NCBI GenBank assembly: GCA_018056405.1
Contig: JAGPFT010000149.1
Coordinates: 1 to 7,061 of the forward strand
Source of the DNA: Anaerolineae bacterium
Lineage (GTDB): Bacteria > Chloroflexota > Anaerolineae > Aggregatilineales > Aggregatilineaceae
DNA: 7,061 nucleotides
Direction: 5' to 3'
The notes under the pieces were generated by a model, which searched no databases, had not been told where the DNA came from, and worked only from the letters and a program-made list of their open reading frames with translations. A program made the translations under genes and the position numbers. Below are positions 1 to 6,388 of this stretch, piece after piece; position 1 is the first letter of the stretch, and every line of letters begins with the position of its first letter.

Positions 1-31
1 GAGGGAAGGGGAGCAGGCCCGCCGCTTTTCT

Positions 32-56
32 CCCTTCCCCCACAAGGGGGGAAGGG
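32..56. repeat. GC-rich hairpin repeat upstream of sbcC
   Basis: The left arm CCCTTCCCCC (32-41) pairs perfectly over 10 bp with GGGGGAAGGG (47-56) around a 5-nt loop. Further G-runs follow up to about position 70. It sits in the non-coding leader before the SbcC gene and resembles the dispersed C-run/G-run intergenic repeats I recall from Chloroflexota genomes. It could act as a terminator for a gene to the left, but no T-tract follows it. The arms are certain; the family assignment is a recollection. Confidence 0.6.
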
Positions 57-133
57 CCGGGGATGGGGGGCAGGCACGACCAAAGATGGGGGTAATGTAT
101 AGGCAACGGCATTGAAGCGAACGGTGATGAACG

Positions 134-2704
134 ATGCTTCCTAAACGACTGGAACTATACAACTTCCTGGCCTATCGCCAGCCCGACGCGATTAGCTTCG
201 AGGGGATGCACCTGGCCTGCCTGTCCGGGCCGAACGGCGCGGGCAAGTCGTCGCTGCTGGACGCGATCACCTGGGCGCTGTGGGGCAAGGCCCGCGTGCG
301 CTCCGACGACGACCTGATCCACCAGGGTCAGAGCGAGATGTACGTCCAGTTGGACTTCGCCCAGGGCGACAACCTCTACCGCGTGGTGCGCCGCCGCCAG
401 AAGGCCAAGAAAGCAGGGGCCGCCGGGCGCAGCACGCTTGACCTGTTCGCCTGGGACGAGGAGCCAGGCCAGTGGGCGGCCATCACCGCTCCCTCGGTCA
501 ACGAGACGACCCGCCGCATCAGCGAGCTGCTGTGCCTGGAATACGAGACCTTCGTCCATTCGGCCTTCCTGCAACAGGGCCGCGCCGACGCCTTCACCGT
601 CGCCGCGCCCGGCGAGCGTAAGCGCCTGCTGTCCGACATCCTGGGCCTCGACCAGTGGGAACAGTACGAGGAGCGGGCCAAAGAACGGCTGCGCGTGATC
701 AAGCACAACCTCGACCTCTTCACCCTGCAGATTGAGGAGATCGCCCGCCAGGAGTTGGAGGAGCCGGCCTTGCGGCGCGACCTGGAACTGCGTGAGGGGG
801 AGTTCGCGGATGCGGAGAAACGCCGCGTCGAAGCGGAGGCGCGCTATGCCGAGGTCGCCGGGGCGGAGGAGCAGATGGAGGCGGCGAAGGCGCGCCTGGC
901 TGCGGCGGAGCAGCGCATCCGCCAGCGCGAGCGCGACCTGGCCGAGATTGACGCCGAACTGACTCGCCTGCAGGAGCGGCTGGCCGCCCTGGAGTCCGTC
1001 GTCGAGGAGCGCGAGTCCATCCTGGAAGGCTACCAGCGCCTGCAATCCGCCCGCGAGACCGACCAGGCGCTCGGCGAAAAGTTGCAGGCGATGAGCGCCA
1101 TCAAAGACCGGCTGACCGAAGTCGAGGGCGCGATCCAGGCGCAGCGCGCCGATTTGGAAGCGCAGGCCAGCGTGCACCGCGACCGTATTGGCACCGCTCA
1201 GCGCGCCGCTGCCGACCTGGAGGCGCTGCAAGCAGACCTGGCCGATGTCCAGGTGGAGATCGCCCGGCTGGAGGCCCAGGAAGCGACCCGCGAGGCGCTG
1301 CGCCAGGAGTTGGCCGGGCTGATCGAGTTGAGCGCCACGCTGGGGGCCGACAACAAGACTCTGCACAAGGAAATGCTCGACCTCCGGGCGCGCCTCGACC
1401 AGCTTGAGGCCGCCGGAGCGGTTTGCCCGCTGTGCGGCCAGCCGCTCAGCGAGGAGCACCGGCAGGCGGTGCTCGCCGAAGTGCAGGCCGAGGGCACCGC
1501 GCGCCGCGACCTTTACCGGGCCAATGTGGATCGCTTCAAGGAGATCGAGGCCGAGCGCAAGGCCCACGACGCTGCCATCAAGACGCTCGACGGCGAGTTG
1601 CGTGACTTGCAGAAGTTACGCGACCGCGCCGCCAGACTGGAAGCCAATGTCGAGGCGGCCCGCACCGCCGCCGAGCTACTGGGCACGGAACGCTCGGCGC
1701 TCGACGCGATTGAGGCGCAGCTTGCCGCCGGTGACTTCGCCCAGGAGTTACAGGCTCAGCGCGAGACGATCCGCGCCGAGATCGACTCGCTCGGCTACGA
1801 CTCTGAGGCGCACAGCGCCGTCCGCGAGACACTGAGCGCCTTCAGCGAGTACGAGGAGCGCCAGCGTGCGCTGGACGCCGCGCTGCGCGACGAGCCGGAA
1901 GTACGGCGCGCGCTGGATGCTGCCGCCGCCCGCCGCGCCCGCTGGGAGGAGTCGCTGGCCCAGGAGCGCGCGGAGGCCAGCGCTGCCCAGGCCGAGATCG
2001 AGGCGCTGGGCGAGCGCGTCGAGGAGGCGCGCCGCCGCGAAGGGGAGATGCGCGAGGCCCGCTCGGCTGAGCAGAAGGCTCAGGCGGCGGTTGTGCGCGT
2101 GCAGCAGGCGCTCATTGCCCTGGAGAACGCCCGCCAGCGCAAGGCCGACCTGGAAAAACGCCGCGACGAACGGTTGGCCGAGCAGGGGTTGTACGAGGAA
2201 CTGCGCGACGCCTTCGGCAAGAACGGCGTCCCGGCGATGATCATCGAGGCGGTGATCCCGGAGCTGCAGGAGAGCGCCAACTACCTGCTGGCGCGTATGA
2301 CCGGGGGGCGGATGCACGTCCGCTTCGACACGCAGCGCGAGAAGAAGTCCGGCGGAGGGGTGATCGAGACGCTGGACATCCTGATCAGCGACGAACTGGG
2401 CACGCGCAGCTACGACCTGTATTCGGGCGGGGAGGCGTTCCGCGTCAACTTCGCCATTCGCGTGGCGCTCAGCCAGATGCTCGCCCGGCGCGCCGGCGCG
2501 CAACTGCGCACCCTGTTCATTGACGAGGGCTTCGGCACACAGGACGACGATGGGCGGCAGCGGCTGGTCGAAGCGATCACCTCGATCCAGGATCAGTTTG
2601 ACCTGGTGCTGGCCATCACCCACATTGACGAACTGCGCGACGCCTTCCCGGTGCAGATCGCGGTGACCAAGACGCCCGACGGCAGCCGGATCAGCGTGCG
2701 CTAG
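134..2704 (+). CDS. sbcC: SbcC/Rad50-type SMC-like DNA repair ATPase
   Basis: This is the ATPase subunit of the SbcCD (Rad50-Mre11) complex, a cytoplasmic machine that tethers and processes DNA ends and hairpins. The 856 residues carry the full family layout. Walker A is GPNGAGKSS (residues 32-40), and the Q-loop lies in FLQQGRADAF (145-154). A long Glu/Arg/Ala-rich coiled coil (about 175-700) is interrupted at its apex by the zinc hook CPLCGQPL (Cys431, Cys434). The ABC signature is YSGGEAF (Ser764-Glu767), Walker B is LFIDEG (Asp797-Glu798) with a D-loop after it, and the switch His830 lies in ITHIDEL. All catalytic motifs are intact and the length is normal for bacterial SbcC. ATG 134 is the first possible start, since an in-frame TGA lies at 128-130; no strong Shine-Dalgarno precedes it. 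The nuclease partner sbcD is not visible; the leader to the left is non-coding repeat, so sbcD is either further left or elsewhere. Confidence 0.96.
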   Translation: MLPKRLELYNFLAYRQPDAISFEGMHLACLSGPNGAGKSSLLDAITWALWGKARVRSDDDLIHQGQSEMYVQLDFAQGDNLYRVVRRRQKAKKAGAAGRSTLDLFAWDEEPGQWAAITAPSVNETTRRISELLCLEYETFVHSAFLQQGRADAFTVAAPGERKRLLSDILGLDQWEQYEERAKERLRVIKHNLDLFTLQIEEIARQELEEPALRRDLELREGEFADAEKRRVEAEARYAEVAGAEEQMEAAKARLAAAEQRIRQRERDLAEIDAELTRLQERLAALESVVEERESILEGYQRLQSARETDQALGEKLQAMSAIKDRLTEVEGAIQAQRADLEAQASVHRDRIGTAQRAAADLEALQADLADVQVEIARLEAQEATREALRQELAGLIELSATLGADNKTLHKEMLDLRARLDQLEAAGAVCPLCGQPLSEEHRQAVLAEVQAEGTARRDLYRANVDRFKEIEAERKAHDAAIKTLDGELRDLQKLRDRAARLEANVEAARTAAELLGTERSALDAIEAQLAAGDFAQELQAQRETIRAEIDSLGYDSEAHSAVRETLSAFSEYEERQRALDAALRDEPEVRRALDAAAARRARWEESLAQERAEASAAQAEIEALGERVEEARRREGEMREARSAEQKAQAAVVRVQQALIALENARQRKADLEKRRDERLAEQGLYEELRDAFGKNGVPAMIIEAVIPELQESANYLLARMTGGRMHVRFDTQREKKSGGGVIETLDILISDELGTRSYDLYSGGEAFRVNFAIRVALSQMLARRAGAQLRTLFIDEGFGTQDDDGRQRLVEAITSIQDQFDLVLAITHIDELRDAFPVQIAVTKTPDGSRISVR

Positions 2705-2731
2705 TGGGGAGTCGGGAATAGAGCGTCGTCT

Positions 2732-2759
2732 GTAGGGGCGTATTGCAGTACGCCCCTAC
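2732..2759. repeat. 28-bp intergenic palindrome (REP-like)
   Basis: GTAGGGGCGTA (2732-2742) and TACGCCCCTAC (2749-2759) are perfect 11-bp inverted arms around TTGCAG. The whole 28 bp is palindromic at 26 positions. It lies 28 bp after the sbcC stop codon, so it could stabilise or terminate that transcript, although no T-run follows. A decayed copy is at about 3733-3763. Similar TAGGGGCG...CGCCCCTA palindromes are, from memory, dispersed in Chloroflexota and cyanobacterial genomes. Confidence 0.8.
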
Positions 2760-2762
2760 GAA

Positions 2763-2861
2763 GCCTCACCCCCGCTCGGCCCCCTGACGGTGGCCTCGCC
2801 GCCCCCTCAGCCACGTCGTGGAGAGGGGGTAAGCTGAGCGCAGCGAGGCGGGGGGTGAGGC
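2763..2861. repeat. ~100-bp element with inverted ends and nested hairpin
   Basis: GCCTCACCCCCGC (2763-2775) is matched in inverted orientation by GCGGGGGGTGAGGC (2848-2861), differing by one G. Inside is a second hairpin. CCCCCTC (2802-2808) pairs with GAGGGGG (2823-2829), and CCACG (2811-2815) pairs with CGTGG (2817-2821) around a single T. No protein is encoded. The nested inverted structure suits a small non-autonomous palindromic repeat or an RNA fold in the gap between sbcC and the methyltransferase. A GTG at 2855 lies within its right arm and lengthens the downstream reading frame artificially. Confidence 0.7.
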
Positions 2862-2947
2862 CGCCCCAGGGCGCGGCAGAGCAGCGCCCCTGCGAGTCGT
2901 CTCTTGACGAGATGGATCGCCGGCCCGTCCAGGACGGTATGCCGGCT

Positions 2948-2952
2948 GAGGA
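2948..2952 (+). promoter_or_regulatory. Shine-Dalgarno fixing the methyltransferase start
   Basis: GAGGA (2948-2952) ends 4 nt before ATG 2957, within GAGGAAGACATG. It is the best ribosome binding site among the candidate starts at GTG 2855, ATG 2912, ATG 2939 and ATG 2957. The GTG lies in a repeat arm, and the ATGs at 2912 and 2939 have weaker purine tracts. Confidence 0.5.
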
Positions 2953-2956
2953 AGAC

Positions 2957-3673
2957 ATGCCCCTGTCGCTTGAGCAGCAGAACACCTACCGCGCCCGCTA
3001 CGCGCGGATGCGCCCCGGCTGGCGTCCGGCCACCGCCGTCTACGAGGCGTTGATCCGCGAGCGGCTGGCTGCGGGGATGCGCGTGCTCGACCTGGGCTGC
3101 GGACGCGGCGGCGCGCTGGAACAGCTCGGCCCGGCGGTCGCCCACCCCCTGGGACTCGACCCCGATCACCGCTCGCTGGCCGAGCATCGCCTGCCGGATT
3201 TACCGCGCGCCGTCGCCCTGGCGGATGCCCTGCCCCTGCCCGCCGCCAGCGTAGACCTGGTGCTGGCCAGTTGGGTACTGGAACACCTGCCCGACCCGGC
3301 GCGAGTCTTCGCGGAAGTGGCGCGCGCCCTGCGGCCTGGCGGTGCGTTCATCGTCCTGGCTCCCGGCGCGCGCAGCCCTGCCGCACTGCTCAACCGGACG
3401 CTGCGCCCGTTGCAGGGCTGGCTGGTGCCGCGCCTGTACGGGCGCGCCGAAACGGACGCCTTCCCGGTGGTCTATCGCGCCAACACGCGCCGCCAGGTCG
3501 AGGCGCTGGCGCAGGGAGCGGGCCTGGCGTTGGACACCTTCCGCGCCATCGAAGACCCGACCTATTTCGCCTTTCACCCGCTGGTCTTCCGCCTGAGCGC
3601 GACCCTGGCCTGCCGCGCGCCGCGCGCACTGGCCGAGCACTTCGTCGCCGTGTGCGTCAAGCCGGAGAGGTGA
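2957..3673 (+). CDS. Class I SAM-dependent methyltransferase
   Basis: This is a cytoplasmic methyltransferase of the Methyltransf_11/UbiE-like type; the substrate cannot be told from sequence. With the chosen ATG it has 238 residues. The SAM-binding motif I is VLDLGCGRGG (43-52), and the acidic residue after strand 2 is Asp68 (GLDPDH). Asp90 sits in ADALPLP, motif IV and the following helix are VDLVLASWVLEHLP (99-112), and the post-motif loop is LRPGGAFIV (125-133). The C-terminal third (PRLYGRAE, FPVVYRAN, then EDPTYFAFHP) is probably the substrate-binding part. The frame stays open back to GTG 2855, but that extension runs through a palindromic repeat and has low-complexity composition, so 2957 (or ATG 2912) is preferred. 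Base composition matches sbcC. The gene is convergent with the polysaccharide cluster to its right, and about 250 bp of repeats separate it from sbcC, so it is probably its own transcript. Confidence 0.88.
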   Translation: MPLSLEQQNTYRARYARMRPGWRPATAVYEALIRERLAAGMRVLDLGCGRGGALEQLGPAVAHPLGLDPDHRSLAEHRLPDLPRAVALADALPLPAASVDLVLASWVLEHLPDPARVFAEVARALRPGGAFIVLAPGARSPAALLNRTLRPLQGWLVPRLYGRAETDAFPVVYRANTRRQVEALAQGAGLALDTFRAIEDPTYFAFHPLVFRLSATLACRAPRALAEHFVAVCVKPER

Positions 3674-3732
3674 ACAGCATTCCCTGTCACTCTGTGCCTC
3701 TCTCACGTCAGGGCGCGTGCAAAGCCTGTCGG

Positions 3733-3763
3733 GCAGGGCGTATGGCGACACGCCTCCTTACGG
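3733..3763. repeat. Decayed copy of the GGGGCGTA...TACGCCCC palindrome
   Basis: GGGCGTATGGCGACACGCC (3736-3754) followed by TCCTTACG aligns with the intact palindrome at 2732-2760, sharing the GGGCGTAT core, ACGCC and the terminal TACG. Only a 5-bp stem remains (GGCGT 3737-3741 with ACGCC 3750-3754), plus one G-T pair. Two copies flanking one methyltransferase gene support a dispersed repeat family. Confidence 0.5.
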
Positions 3764-3903
3764 ACGTTACCCCTGCGCCGCGAGTTGGTGCTAGAGCACA
3801 TGGCAACCGAATCGCCCCTGCCCCCGTCAAAGGCGATCTGGTCCGATGTCACGCCTCCCTTTTACGGAAAGCCGGCCACAGAAAGCAGGACTTGACCCTG
3901 TTT

Positions 3904-3937
3904 ACCCCCCACATCGCTTCTATGGTGCGTGGTGGGT
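3904..3937. terminator. Possible bidirectional terminator hairpin
   Basis: ACCCCCCAC (3904-3912) pairs with GTGGTGGGT (3929-3937) over 8 of 9 positions around a 16-nt loop. It is flanked by TTT on both sides, between two convergent transcription units. The loop is long and the T-tracts are short, so it may be chance or another degraded repeat. Confidence 0.25.
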
Positions 3938-3978
3938 TTATTGCATAGTGCGTAAGTGACCGATTTAGACGGGACGGA

Positions 3979-4179
3979 TCACCGAAACAAAGCGAGGAGC
4001 GTGCGCAGGATGATCAGAATGTCACTGACGAGGGTAGCCTGCTGCACATAGCGCAGGTCAATGGCCAGCTTGGCGGGCATGACTTCGCGGACGTAGCGCT
4101 GTTCCCAGTCGGGGCCGTGCAGGATGGCTTCTTTGTTGCGGTAGGTCAGCAACGCCTCACTGGGAACATCAGGGCTTCT
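3979..4179 (-). pseudogene. C-terminal remnant of a sugar-phosphate (phosphoglycosyl) transferase
   Basis: The minus-strand frame reads 66 codons to a TGA at 3979-3981, and an in-frame TGA at 4180-4182 closes it upstream, with no proper start. The reading contains GPDWEQRYVREVMPAKLAID and then LRYVQQATLVSDILIILRTL. This is the recognisable C-terminal tail of the bacterial sugar transferase family (PF02397), membrane-associated enzymes that transfer a sugar-1-phosphate onto undecaprenyl phosphate to start a polysaccharide repeat unit. The N-terminal part, catalytic region and middle are absent here. A matching N-terminal piece lies at 5080-5352 in the same orientation, with a methyltransferase gene between. 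About 50 codons of a roughly 200-residue protein are missing from the two pieces combined. Composition is GC-rich up to about 4165-4180, where AT-rich DNA begins. It is almost certainly non-functional. Confidence 0.85.
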
Positions 4180-4226
4180 TCATAAGACTGCAACAAAGAG
4201 ACACAGAATTCTGAAAATGCAATATT

Positions 4227-5063
4227 TCAAGGTATGGCTAGTACATAGAGAGTCTTAGTTTCATATATTCCAAGAGCAATTTTTGCGTTGTAGATCAAAC
4301 TGCGCAGCTTTAGGTCGGAGCGATAGACTCGTCTGTGAATGAATTGTATTCTCGAATAGCCCGCTGCTTCTAGAGTAGCGGACAGTGCTTCTTGGGTGAA
4401 GAAGTTCAAATGTATTGGAGGGGAATTCGGACCAGGGTGAGCCAAGGAGTTCATGTAGCCTTTCCTCCTTAAGTTCGGCGTGCTGATTGCAAGCACCCCG
4501 TTGCGATGGAGGGCATCTCTAAGCTTGACCAGATACTGATGGACGGGCCAGATATGCTCGATTACTTCCCACATCACGATAGCGTCGACACTATTTTCCT
4601 GGATAGGAGGAAGGTCTGTTTCCTCAAAACAATGAGCTTCCAATCCAAGGTCTCTGACGAAACCCACAGCTACTTGGGAGATGTCATAATCTGCATAGCT
4701 CCATCCCTGTGATGAGACAATGGCGCCAAATGCTCCTGTTCCTCCTCCTATCTCAACCATCGTTCTTCCTGGTGCGAGCTGTCCGATTTTGTGCAGCATT
4801 TTCCCTTTAAGAAATGGACTCTTCGGCAATTTCCCGGCGAGTAGATCGCGGTGCCGATCACGGTATACTTTGTACCCGCCTTCCGCAAAGAGAGTGTCGT
4901 AAACCTCACTGAGTTCCTCTGAGGTTGGCCGGGAATCAACTATTACGGTCCCGCAACGGTCACATTTGTGAAGTCTGTATTCTCCGTTTGTCCTGAAATG
5001 CAGATCAGTAAATGAAGTGGTCTGCCCGCAGATTCTACAAGACTCGTGGTTCATATCTTCCAT
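4227..5063 (-). CDS. Zinc-ribbon class I SAM-dependent methyltransferase
   Basis: This 278-residue protein probably methylates a sugar or a lipid-linked glycan; the substrate is inferred only from the neighbours. It begins with a four-cysteine zinc ribbon (CRICG, Cys9/Cys12, and CDRCG, Cys34/Cys37). A helical linker follows, then a Methyltransf_23-type core with motif I VEIGGGTGAFG (103-113), the acidic region DYDIS (126-130), AIVMWEVIEH (161-170) and ISTPN (193-197). HLNFFT (218-223) is typical of this family. ATG 5063 is chosen because AAGGGG (5069-5074) sits 5 nt upstream; ATG 5054 is the alternative. The frame is open further upstream to 5159, but that part reads out of frame through sugar transferase DNA and is Pro/Ala/Ser junk. 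The gene is AT-richer than the sequence on both sides and lies between two halves of a broken transferase gene, suggesting transfer. It appears intact. Confidence 0.9.
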   Translation of the reverse strand: MEDMNHESCRICGQTTSFTDLHFRTNGEYRLHKCDRCGTVIVDSRPTSEELSEVYDTLFAEGGYKVYRDRHRDLLAGKLPKSPFLKGKMLHKIGQLAPGRTMVEIGGGTGAFGAIVSSQGWSYADYDISQVAVGFVRDLGLEAHCFEETDLPPIQENSVDAIVMWEVIEHIWPVHQYLVKLRDALHRNGVLAISTPNLRRKGYMNSLAHPGPNSPPIHLNFFTQEALSATLEAAGYSRIQFIHRRVYRSDLKLRSLIYNAKIALGIYETKTLYVLAIP

Positions 5064-5352
5064 AACTTCCCCTTGATCTGGTGCGGCGCAGGATGCGCCC
5101 AATAGAGATGATGCGCGGGTCGGCGGCGGCGGTGATGCCCGGCCCCTGACGGTCGGCACCGACGACCATCGAGCGGAACTTGTAGAGGGTGAATTCGCGC
5201 CCGCCCTTCCCCGCGCGTGTTGCCCGGTAGAGGACAGGGCCGGGCGACGTGAGGCGAATGAGCAGAGCGATGAGGGCGAGGAGAGGCGAAAGGATGAGCA
5301 AACCGAGGGCGCTGGCGAGGAGGTTAAAGGCGCGTTTCGAAATTTCGGTCAT
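5035..5352 (-). pseudogene. N-terminal remnant of a sugar-phosphate (phosphoglycosyl) transferase
   Basis: The frame starts at ATG 5352 (MTEISKRAFN) and matches the bacterial sugar transferase family for 91 residues. The N-terminal membrane segment runs about residues 9-34 (LGLLILSPLLALIALLI), with the Ser-Pro kink typical of the monotopic re-entrant helix. TSPGPVLYR (35-43), the conserved YKFRSM (57-62), DPRI (78-81) and GRILRRT (85-91) follow. At this point family members continue with a Leu-Asp-Glu-Leu-Pro segment carrying the catalytic Asp-Glu pair. Here the match ends at about position 5080 and 14 unrelated residues lead to a TAG at 5035. Without the catalytic pair and the C-terminal half it cannot be an active enzyme. 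The rest of the gene survives only as the tail at 3979-4179. The homologous part is GC-rich, unlike its neighbours on both sides. Its start overlaps the end of the glycosyltransferase by 29 bp. Confidence 0.87.
5069..5074 (-). promoter_or_regulatory. Shine-Dalgarno of the zinc-ribbon methyltransferase
   Basis: On the minus strand AAGGGG is followed by 5 nt (AAGTT) and ATG 5063. It decides for this start over the longer open frame to 5159. It lies within 10 bp of the junction with the transferase remnant, so the incoming DNA appears to have brought its own ribosome binding site. Confidence 0.6.
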
Positions 5353-6373
5353 TATGTTGAATGCTCTCAGCCGCTGAGAGAATACGACGCATAACTTGAG
5401 ATGGATGTAGATAGGTTAGATAATATTCACGTGCATTTGTTTCAAGTTTTCTTCGATATCCATCATCATGGCAAATGTCCACCACTGCCTGACGAATTGA
5501 CTCAGGACTCCCATCTACGTAATGGACGTGGACGCCATGTTCAAGGGGACTGGGAAGTGTTCTTGTCAAAGGCGTGGAGATAATCGCCTTACCTAATGCG
5601 AGAAACTCCGCCAGTTTCCAGCCATGACATCCCGCGACTGCCGGCGTGTTGAAGGCAACAGCGGAAGACTTCAGCTTCGTCAAATATTCATCGAATGGTA
5701 TGCGCCGGACCATAGTTAGCTCTTCAAAGCCCTGTATGTCATTTCTTGTTCTTGGAGCAAACCCTCCCTCAAACTGGATCTGTTCCAAGGAGGAGCAGAC
5801 TCGAATGAAGTTCGCCCGATAGACGTTAGTCTCAGGTTCTCGTTTCCACAAGCTGCCAGCAAAAAAGATGTAATTACCTTGAGACTTGCCGGGCACAAAA
5901 GCGGTCTCTGGTAGGCGATACCGCCACTGGCGGTAATAGCCAGCAAAATACTCGCGAGGATGAGAGATGAAGGCTCTAAACCTAACATATCGCGTCATGG
6001 CAAGCAGCATAGTCCTCGGTAGTTCCCATAATTTGATCCCGAAGCTTGGTCCTACGGGCAGTACTTTGTGTCGGTAGTTAGCCGGAATCTGCCTGTCATC
6101 CACATTAATCTTCGCATATATGTCACACCAATCCAATCCCTCCGGAGCAAAGGAGGGAGGATCGCTGGCATCAATGAGCACTTTCACCCCGGGATCTGTT
6201 CCTACAATCAAAGCAAAGTGGTTGTGTGCGTGAAGGTTTGGCACAGTAGCAGGAAAACCCGATGAGTTATATACGACCTTGGTCCGTCCATGTCTCCTTC
6301 TTATCCCCTCGACATAGAAGGAGTAGTAGAATGCATCGAAAATTGGGTATATTCGTATCTGTGTCATACTCAT
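5324..6373 (-). CDS. Glycosyltransferase, group 1 / GT4-like
   Basis: This 349-residue protein looks like a GT-B fold glycosyltransferase of a surface polysaccharide cluster, adding one sugar from a nucleotide donor to the growing lipid-linked unit at the cytoplasmic face. The C-terminal donor-binding half is the recognisable part: YIFFAGSLWKREPETN (168-183), then AVAFNTPAVAGCHGWKLAEF (238-257), LALGKAIISTP (258-268), LPSPLEHGVHVHYVDGS (273-289), and a closing helix with NAREYYLTYLHP (313-324). The N-terminal half is less conserved; no signal peptide or membrane span is seen. Start is ATG 6373, with ATG 6367 two codons in as an alternative; both have weak ribosome sites (GAGA). The last nine residues are read from DNA that also encodes the start of the transferase remnant, so the native C-terminus may have been altered. 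The gene is AT-richer than both flanks. Donor and linkage cannot be told. Confidence 0.85.
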   Translation of the reverse strand: MSMTQIRIYPIFDAFYYSFYVEGIRRRHGRTKVVYNSSGFPATVPNLHAHNHFALIVGTDPGVKVLIDASDPPSFAPEGLDWCDIYAKINVDDRQIPANYRHKVLPVGPSFGIKLWELPRTMLLAMTRYVRFRAFISHPREYFAGYYRQWRYRLPETAFVPGKSQGNYIFFAGSLWKREPETNVYRANFIRVCSSLEQIQFEGGFAPRTRNDIQGFEELTMVRRIPFDEYLTKLKSSAVAFNTPAVAGCHGWKLAEFLALGKAIISTPLTRTLPSPLEHGVHVHYVDGSPESIRQAVVDICHDDGYRRKLETNAREYYLTYLHPSQVMRRILSAAESIQHNDRNFETRL

Positions 6374-6388
6374 TCTCTGCAGGCTTTT

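Larger units (their letters stand above)
3674..3978. other. Intergenic gap between convergent genes
   Basis: This stretch of about 305 bp separates the plus-strand methyltransferase from the minus-strand transferase remnant. No convincing gene is seen on either strand. It contains a decayed copy of the 28-bp palindrome (about 3733-3763) and an imperfect inverted repeat (3904-3937). The rest shows nothing I can identify. Confidence 0.6.

Noticed and set aside
80..120. Possible sbcC promoter (TAATGTATA around 92-100)
   Set aside because: There is an AT-rich -10-like stretch, but no convincing -35 at proper spacing, so it is not reported as a feature.
155..1567. 470-residue open frame on the minus strand opposite sbcC
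   Set aside because: It is a shadow of the GC-rich codon pattern of sbcC: leucine/glycine/arginine-rich with no recognisable domain, and fully antisense to a gene with every expected motif.
1748..2623. 291-residue minus-strand open frame opposite the sbcC 3' half
   Set aside because: Same shadow effect; no family motifs, low-complexity Arg/Leu/Ala composition.
2855..2956. N-terminal extension of the plus-strand methyltransferase from GTG 2855
   Set aside because: The GTG lies in the arm of a palindromic repeat, the extension shows no conserved sequence, and a better ribosome site precedes ATG 2957.
3271..3948. 225-residue plus-strand open frame overlapping the methyltransferase
   Set aside because: It is mostly an alternate frame of the methyltransferase gene continuing into the intergenic gap; no recognisable motifs.
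4150..5090. Insertion sequence or integron-type cassette carrying the methyltransferase
   Set aside because: No transposase, terminal inverted repeats, target duplication or attC-like site could be found at either junction by eye, and the host gene lost internal sequence.
5064..5159. N-terminal extension of the zinc-ribbon methyltransferase to ATG 5159
   Set aside because: These 32 codons are out-of-frame reading of sugar transferase DNA; a clear Shine-Dalgarno supports ATG 5063.
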